Shown one piece after another: positions 8,300-15,000 of a DNA stretch of 15,801 bases. Where the stretch lies: the NCBI GenBank assembly GCA_009602725.1, contig WELB01000201.1, positions 74,292-90,092 on the forward strand, read 5' to 3'. The notes below the pieces were generated by a model. That model did not search any database and had not been told where the DNA came from. It saw only the letters and a program-made list of their open reading frames with translations. The translations under genes were made by a program, and so were the position numbers. Positions within the stretch are counted from its first letter, which is position 1; each line of letters starts with the position of its first letter. This DNA is from Spirogloea muscicola (taxonomy: Eukaryota > Streptophyta > Zygnematophyceae > Spirogloeales > Spirogloeaceae).

Positions 8300-9060
8300 G
8301 AGTGACAAGTCTCAGACTGCCTCGTCTGAGGACGGGAAAGAGGTCCTTGTGTCCTTGTAGTGCGTTGGTTGCGTGAGGTGGTGCCAAGTTGTCACAGTTC
8401 GGCCTGATAACAACAGTCCCAAATGCTGATGTGCATTGCAGATGTTGAGAAGGATATTATCAAGTTCCGAGGGAGACGAGGATGCCTTGATTGAGAAAGG
8501 TTTGTGATTAAGGTAGGAGATCTGGCGGGCCGCTGGGAGGTAAGGCGCTGCCAAGTACAATCTCAACCCTCATTCTATACTATAGTCACCCCAGGCCTGG
8601 TTAGCTGTAGACGAGGTGTCAGCCTGGCCAGTAACTTGAGTGGAGCGTGCAAGAGAATTACATGGGATTGGGGTCGTTTTGCATGCTTCTGTATAGCCAC
8701 GAGCCCTGCTCCCACCTTCGGGCCCCTTAAGATTTCCTGTTGTACTTATCTGCCCCAACCTAGGCCTCTCAGACGCCTTGATGTTGCGCGCAGCTTCAGG
8801 TGGTTGACGAGCATGAGACCGTCAGTCACTCATTTGTGTCGAATAATAAGAATGCTGAGATGACTGCAGGAACGAATATATGAGGCGAGTACTTCACCCG
8901 CTTAGTGTGATTGAACTCACAAGCACTGCCCCTCCAAGCCAGCTTCGGTCAGGGAGTGAATCCTATCTGCTCGTGCCTCAAATGACACCTGCCCAAATTT
9001 ATCCTGCAGCTCGTGCAGCTGAAAGAGAAGCCCACAAAGTAGATTAAAGATATTCATAAC
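8300..9060. other. No gene recognised
   Basis: Only short overlapping ORFs on both strands with no preferred frame. Confidence 0.5.
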
Positions 9061-9168
9061 GCGCCTCAAGTGGTGTGCCGCCTAGACGAGCCAAGGTGGG
9101 ACCGTCTGAGCAGCGGCGGGTTTATTGTAGGTATTGCTCGCGTAGCCCGGAGGCCATCCAGGCTCTCA

Positions 9169-9447
9169 GGAAAGAGGAAGCCCCGGCGTCGCCCGCAGAG
9201 GGCGGGGCAGGCCGCCCGCGGCGGCGTCCCGACACTCGCAGGCGACGGCCAGGAGCAGCAGGAGCGCGATGCCGGAGGCGGCGGCGAGCCTGGTCGCGGC
9301 GGCGACCAGGGCCTCGACGCGCCCCGCCGCCGCCGCGCCGCCATGGCCGCCTGGCTGGCGGGCTTTGGAGAATAACGCGGCTGCTGATGTGAAAATAGCG
9401 GCTGTAATAGCCAGCCAGGAGAAGGGGGTTAGGGGGCCTGACTCTCC
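9169..9447 (-). other. Open frame with a membrane-anchor-like stretch
   Basis: 93 codons between stops on the minus strand, with no ATG. Roughly residues 44-70 read VEALVAAATRLAAASG then IALLLLLAVACEC: an alpha-helical hydrophobic run like a type II membrane anchor. The first third of the frame is repeat-derived (9377-9420). It could be a lost first exon of the GT61 relic copy, which lies downstream on the same strand. It could equally be one of three open frames in GC-rich DNA. Confidence 0.25.
9377..9420 (-). repeat. Repeat core, ATCAGCAGCCGC subfamily
   Basis: Minus strand: TCCTGGCTGGCTATTACAG, CCGCTATTTTCACATCAGC, AGCCGC. It leads directly into the GC-rich block to its left. Confidence 0.7.
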
Positions 9448-9590
9448 TCAGAGCCGTGATGATTGGAGGGAGGGATGGAGTGAGGTTGGAGGGGCGGAAG
9501 ATGATGCCCACGGCCGTGTCCGCAGGCAGGGCTGCCTCCCGGGCGCCCACTGTCGACGAACAGAAAAGGCGCGCGGGGGGCGCCGGAATG

Positions 9591-9655
9591 AGAAACAGCT
9601 CTTCAATGCACTGGTTGTGAGAGGCCAGCCCGAAGGACTGAAAAATGTCTGACTA
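9591..9655 (-). repeat. Twin-hairpin repeat core, inverted
   Basis: Minus strand: GTCAGACATTTTTCAGTCC, TTCGGGCTGGCCTCTCACA, then a diverged middle and TGAAGAGCTGTTTCTC. Confidence 0.75.
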
Positions 9656-9807
9656 AAGCTGGTGCAAGGGGTGGGGCTACGGTAAGCGAAGCTCAATGCT
9701 AAGTGGGCTATTGTAAGTCTGCGACACCGGCTGAAAGACACAAGTTGAGCGGTGCACGCCAAAGTGGAAGGGAGGCCACGCAGCGCCAACACACTGTTCA
9801 GGCAAAG

Positions 9808-9866
9808 AGTAACAGCTCTTCAAAAGTGAGGTGATAGCTGTGAGAGGCCTACCCGAAGGATTAATT
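9808..9866 (-). repeat. Twin-hairpin repeat core, inverted
   Basis: Minus strand: AATCCTTCGGGTAGGCCTC, TCACAGCTATCACCTCACTT, TTGAAGAGCTGTTACTC. Confidence 0.75.
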
Positions 9867-9885
9867 AGCAAGCTTATCCAGAGAT

Positions 9886-9976
9886 GGCGAGGGCTGTGGA
9901 AAAAGCCAGCCCACAAAAGGATTGATTCAGTCCAAAGAAGCCGGAATTGATAGGTCCGAAAGGGCCAAAAGGCGCA
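9886..9976 (-). repeat. Twin-hairpin repeat, 5' half, inverted
   Basis: Minus strand: CCTTTTGGCCCTTTCGGACC, then TTTGGACTGAATCAATCC, TTTTGTGGGCTGGC, TTTTTCCACAGCCCTCGCC. Box A lies 34 bases upstream at 10050-10010. Confidence 0.8.
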
Positions 9977-10009
9977 GGTGACTACTCCTCCTGACTCCTG
10001 CGCTTGGAT

Positions 10010-10050
10010 GCTCAATCACTTCTAGTCGACAAATGCAAATCCGAGTAAGA
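10010..10050 (-). repeat. Box A copy, inverted
   Basis: Minus strand: CTTACTCGGATTTGCATTTG, TCGACTAGAAGTGATTGAGC. Clearly the sister of 15323-15364, and like it followed by a core copy. Confidence 0.75.
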
Positions 10051-10059
10051 AGACGGTGG

Positions 10060-11500
10060 AAAAATCACTCCAAGCAGAAAGACGTTGTGCAGAGAACGGG
10101 ACTACATACAACGAAGCCCTTAGCTAGGAGAGCTAAGGTTTACAGGGCGAATAAGAGGCAGCGCTTCCGAAGGGTGAGGATTATGAAGAGGCATCCCACA
10201 GAAGAACCGCACCGACCGTTCGGCGGAGGTGCACTCGCTGGCAGCTGCACCTCAGCGACCGCGCCGTGCGCATCTCGCTCCGTCTTCGTCTCGGCCCAGC
10301 CATATCGAGCGAACCCCTTCCTACCACTTCTTCACGTGAGACGCCTTCATGGTTGGACAGCAGGGCACGTCAAGGGCTCCTTCTGCCGCAGGGTCCTCGA
10401 GGGCGCTGCGGCCGCCCACCTCTGCACTTGGCAAGGCGCCCTGCCCAGAGCAGCAGCTGGCTCTTTCTCAGAAAATGCTGCAGGTACCACGCTACAATCT
10501 GTATCATCCACTCTAAGGTAGTGGATACATCTTGTGTAGCCCATGAACTAGCAGCTATTAACAGTCATCATTGAAGTTAGTGGGCTGCAGCAGCGCTCGT
10601 GCTTGCAATAGTACGCCATGACGTTGCCAAGACCTGCCTTCGGACGCAATGAGCTCAGCGTTTGCATTGGGAGTGACCACAGGCGGCATCTGGGGATTCG
10701 CTGGGGGGTGGAGTACATCCTGCAAAATATGCATGGTGGGTAGTTTATCTGGGGCGGATTCCTTTGTGCAATTGCTTGGCCGCACACTGCAACTTTTGCA
10801 AGGCCACCACGGCTTGCCTCTATTGTCGACGAATATTAAACTGGCCTGTGCCCTTTGTTCCGTCAAGTATTGTTACTTCCCTTGTGTTATGTGGGTCTTT
10901 CATCGCTATTGAGACAGAACGTTCAGACCATATGTCGCTAGATCTCTAAAAGATTGTCTTCATGAGTCTATCTTGCAATTACTTCGTATCTGTTGTGCTT
11001 TACAGCACAAGAGACGATAGAAAGGAGTGACTGGGACGTGAAGGAGAGGTGCCCCTGTTGCATTCAATCTGTTTCGAGTAGTCGTGTCATGCAATTGAGG
11101 TCAACTCTTGCTTCTATGCTGAAGTGCGCTGCCTTTGCCCTACAAACATGAGGACACTGAGCTTAAGCTGGCCTCACCTTGATAGTCCTTACTATCGACG
11201 ACCAGGGGGTCTGTACAGTTTTGATCAAGTGGGTATCATGTACTCCCCAGTAGCCTTTTCGTCCAGACATATTGCTCCATCGGCAGAGCTCACGAAAGCC
11301 ACAACCAGAGCCTTGGCTTGGGCTACAGGTCTCCTTACTGAATTCGACCCTTGCATAACCTAATCAAATCAGATCATGTCACAAATTATAATGTCAGATT
11401 GCACTACAGAAAGATGCGATCAATAATATTATGCGAGTACAGGCGCTACAGCTACACCGTTGAATGACTCCAAAATTTACCACTACCAACACACTGTCAA
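10060..11500. other. No gene recognised
   Basis: A 162-codon plus ORF (10033-10521) starts inside a repeat and is very basic, then cysteine-rich, with no known domain. A GC-rich island lies at 10220-10460. At 11160-11360 a minus frame without its own clear start reads RWSNMSGRKGYWGVHDTHL and IKTVQTPWSSIVRT. It is unrecognised. Confidence 0.45.
10993..11010 (-). terminator. Hairpin enclosing TGTAA, possible poly(A) signal
   Basis: On the minus strand the sequence is TTGTGCTGTAAAGCACAA: a perfect 7-bp stem around GTAA, with TGTAA spanning the loop edge. TGTAA is the usual polyadenylation signal of many green algae. This one lies about 610 bases past the GT61 stop codon, on the coding strand, and I saw no TGTAA closer to the stop. 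The role is inferred. Confidence 0.3.
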
Positions 11501-11501
11501 G

Positions 11502-11540
11502 AGGAACTTGGCAGCAAGTTGTGAGAGGCCAGTCGGGAGG
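11502..11540 (-). repeat. Repeat core fragment
   Basis: Minus strand: CTTCCTCCCGACTGGCCTC, TCACAACTTGCTG. Only the GGCC..CACA box survives. It lies about 80 bases past the GT61 stop, so probably within its 3' UTR. Confidence 0.45.
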
Positions 11541-11620
11541 AAGTTCACTCAATGAATCAAAGAATGATGCTGGCTGGCAAATTTATGCAAAAATGATGCT
11601 CGCTGCTAAGGCAGCAGCTT

Positions 11621-12071
11621 TCAAGCATCGCAGACATGCCCAGCAGGCAGTGTCCTGTGAGCGGTGGCTGCCAAGTCAATGACGCCTTTCAGCTCCGCAA
11701 GGTCGCCAATCACTAGTGGCGAATCAAAATCGCCCTTGGCTTTGAGGAGAAAGTAGTGTACCCTGCTGACGGATGAAAGGATATGGTAGCACTGGTTGTT
11801 GTACGCGTCTGGCCGTACTTCCACCATGGACGCGCCTGGCTGCATGAAGAGCAAGTTGGTGTCTCCGGCGCCGTGGGGTGCAACATAGAGAGCTGTATGC
11901 TGGAGCAAGGCAGCAGTCTCGTCCTTGCTCAGATTGCCGTAAAAGCTCCTCACCCGGGTCGCTCCGAATCGCTCACTGAGGTGTGCATGCAGCTCCTGGT
12001 CCTCCAGAATGCTGCAAGAAGCACCCATATCAAAGTATGTCAGATTGAGTTGCAAGAAGTTCAGGAAATCA
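11621..12071 (-). CDS. GT61 gene, last exon (HGAG-x-TN catalytic motif)
   Basis: Encodes ILEDQELHAHLSERFG, then NLSKDETAALLQHTALYV, then APHGAGDTNLLFMQPGAS and MVEVRPDAYNNQCYHIL, ending HVCDA and TGA. The HGAG-x-TN loop and following M-x-PG-x-x-x-x-E-x-x-P are diagnostic for GT61. Two acceptors fit the phase: AAG at 12073-12072, which keeps the strand LNLTYFDMGASC, and the stronger TTCTTGCAG ending at 12012, which drops 20 residues. I prefer the first on protein grounds, because the family has a strand here. The arginine usual just before the S-R-x-I region is not visible: M and then S stand there. Confidence 0.88.
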
Positions 12072-15000
12072 CTTCCCCTCCTTTCCTTTCAGAAGTATGA
12101 TAACCCTGCCTGCCAACGGCACAGTGTACTATACCATTCGTATTAAATCGAGGCTATTTTAGAAGTGGAAGCCAGATACTGGTGTCAGGGCCGTTTGCCC
12201 ACCTTCGGCTTGCACTGGGCGGCCTGCGGCCATATGTGACAACAGCGGCAGGCACGGCTGCCAGAACTTCATCCACAGAGCACCCTTTGGCCAGTAGATT
12301 TGCCATAGCCACAGACTCCGTACTGACACTGCCACAGCCAGCAAATGTTTTGGGTGAAAGTCCGTCGGCGAAGCTTGGGCTACTACTAGTAACGTCCATC
12401 TGAAAGCCAGTGGATGATACTCAAGTACGCTGCGTGGTGCTGCTAACTTAAGATGGTGCCTCTTATGAGGTGCCGAATGGCAGATCAATTGACTGCTTCT
12501 GATTGACATTAGTTACCTTGCAAGAAGCCGTTGGCGAACCTGGCAAGTCACAGCTCTACTGGGCATGCCACACCAGGTATTGACTGGAACAATGACATGC
12601 TCTAGGAAGCAAAAACACATAATCAGATTAATACATGTAAGCAGATTGTATATGTGAAGGACAGGTCTGCTGTGTCTGCAGACACTGTTGGTAACCTTCA
12701 TCCACATTGAAAGGATCAACAATTAAAAGCTATCTAGAAGTATGATTTGGATGGCTAAGCCTTCCACGTCAATTGCGTCACACCGCAACAGCATGCTAAC
12801 CTACAGTGTATCATGCACTTCAGAGTAGGCAAAGATCTACCTCCATAGAGTATCTCTTCCTTGCCTTTCGCCCAATGTATGTACTGCAGGTTCAGGTCCT
12901 GTGGCAGAAAGAGACATGCTTGTTCATTGGCCAGTGGTTGGACGCGTGGAGAGTTTGGCAAGATTTCCCAACCAAATTGCCTCAAGCAATGCAAGTAGCA
13001 CTGCCAATGGAACTCAAAGTTTAAGCATACGAGCAGACTGCCTCAAGTGCTCAGATAAACTCTAGCTGTTGCCAGGTAGAATGAATGCATACTTCGCTGC
13101 TCCTGCTTAAGAGGTCGATGTACCGGCGGAAAAGATCAGAGTCTTGTCCATGACGAAACGCAATGGCAACTCTGGGAAGGTCCTTCAGAACCTTTGGCAG
13201 CCGCACAAACAGCTGTCAGTAGTCCTCCTCTGCGGTATTGCTTCTCCAATCAGCTGTAGCTACATGAAGCGCCAAGCAAGGTGATGCACCATCTGCTTCA
13301 GCGAGGAATTTCACAGAGCAGCGCACAACCCACCTTCTCCATGGAGAGAAATAGCGCAGTGATCTCTGTCATGAAATGGAAGAAGTTGTCGCTGTTCCAA
13401 TTAGCCAGGTTGACGAGGTACTTATACTTGAGCACTTTTGCCTTGCCCTGCACTAATATCATATTTAATTATCTACGTTTTGCCTACTATTATCAAGCAT
13501 CAAGAATTACACTTGAAATCCCTGAGGAGCACAGAGAGGAGTTGAAATTGATTACATCTTGGCACAGTATGTCTCAGCTCACAGAATTCCCGTATCATGT
13601 GGTATGCACAGCTTTATCACCTGGATCCAGTGCTTCAGAGCATGGATCTCACCACCTCGTATACAAAGTCGTCAAGATATGTGCAGCCGCCGTGCTCGAA
13701 GAAGTGCGTGGCGTTGAACGTCATGCCCTTGGCGTTGACGTAGGCGCCCTTGACAAGGAAGACCTGGCCGCTGTATGGGTGCAGCATGCGAGTGTCAAAG
13801 CCCGAATTTGCGGGATGGTTCAACGGCGGAGGCACTGCAATGTGGTCCACAATGTCAAGGGCATGACCTTCTTAGTAGCAGAATCTGGCGGTAATTCGGC
13901 AAACCCCATCATTCAGATACATTCCCATGCCTCAGGATGCAATCAGAGCGAGTCATTGAGCCTTACTGCAATCAGAAGCCCATATAAGCAGTAAAAGCCA
14001 GCCATAATGATAGCCAGTGAGAAAGTCAGGTGGATCCTGCCTGTCGGTGGGCACACTGACCTTTGTACTGAGAGTCGACGAGCTCGTCATTCCAGCAGGC
14101 TGCGATGCCGCTGGCGGACCTGGTTGGCGGCCAAGTCAGTGGAGTTACATTTGCAACCAATGGCTTATACGAACTGTGATTGTGAACTGTGAACAACTAA
14201 TGCGCCTTCTTTGACAAGCACGGCAGGATGAGCTGCGCTGCAATATGGATGCTGATCTCGCCAACAGCAATGAACAGCGTTTGCCATACCCGCTGCACTG
14301 CTGGAATTGTGGGCAAGGCAGGCCTCGGCAGTGGACGCTGACGACTGGGGGGCTCCGCTGGTTGTAGTACATGAGGTCTACTGTGGTCTGTACTCCAGTA
14401 ACATCAACAACCACGACACCACAAGGTCAGGCGTTGTCCATGCATGCGTTTACCATACCCTGGCCAGTGGTCCAATCGTTGAGAAGGCCAGCCAGCTGCT
14501 ACTTATTGTGGAGCTTTGAGTTTATCGAGTTGGGTGCAATAGGACATGCACGTAAGCTGGCTCCAGTGCAGGCCTGGCAATTAGAGCGTAACCGCCACTA
14601 TCTCATGTGCACGCGAACTGCCATTCGGCAGTGCGCCACCCATTGCGGCGCTTGCCTGGTTCTTGCGGATGATGTCGTGGCTCAGATCTTCCTCGCTGCC
14701 AATGGCCATGCGCGCAGATGGCGTAAGCACGTTCTGTTCCTTGTGAGCTGGCAAGGGCCATGCATGGTGATACCCAAGCAGTGACATAAAGCAAAGACTC
14801 GGAGTACTGCTGCTGGTGTGCTCTTCTGACTGCTGTCTTAGCTGCAACGCGGAAATGTCAGCTTCCGAGCTGCTGCTTCCAAGTGCTAATTGCCACAACT
14901 TGCATTTACTAGCAGGATTCATTGATGTGGTGGCAGAGATTGCGAGTGGCTGCCCATGATTAAGCTGCGGTACCTGTGCTCGGCCCACTCCGCGGGCGTG

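Noticed and set aside
10033-10521. 162-codon basic plus-strand ORF
   Set aside because: The start codon lies within an inverted box A repeat, and the second half is open in three frames because of GC-rich DNA. No family recognised.
12200-12460. Extra GT61 exon reading RWTLLVVAQASPTDFHP
   Set aside because: The strand-like LLVV looked like the missing family segment, but no donor in the required phase has a usable sequence, and extending the last exon to 12071 supplies a strand without it.
13281-13994. 237-codon plus-strand ORF
   Set aside because: It is the antisense shadow of GT61 exons 5 and 6 and the intron between them.
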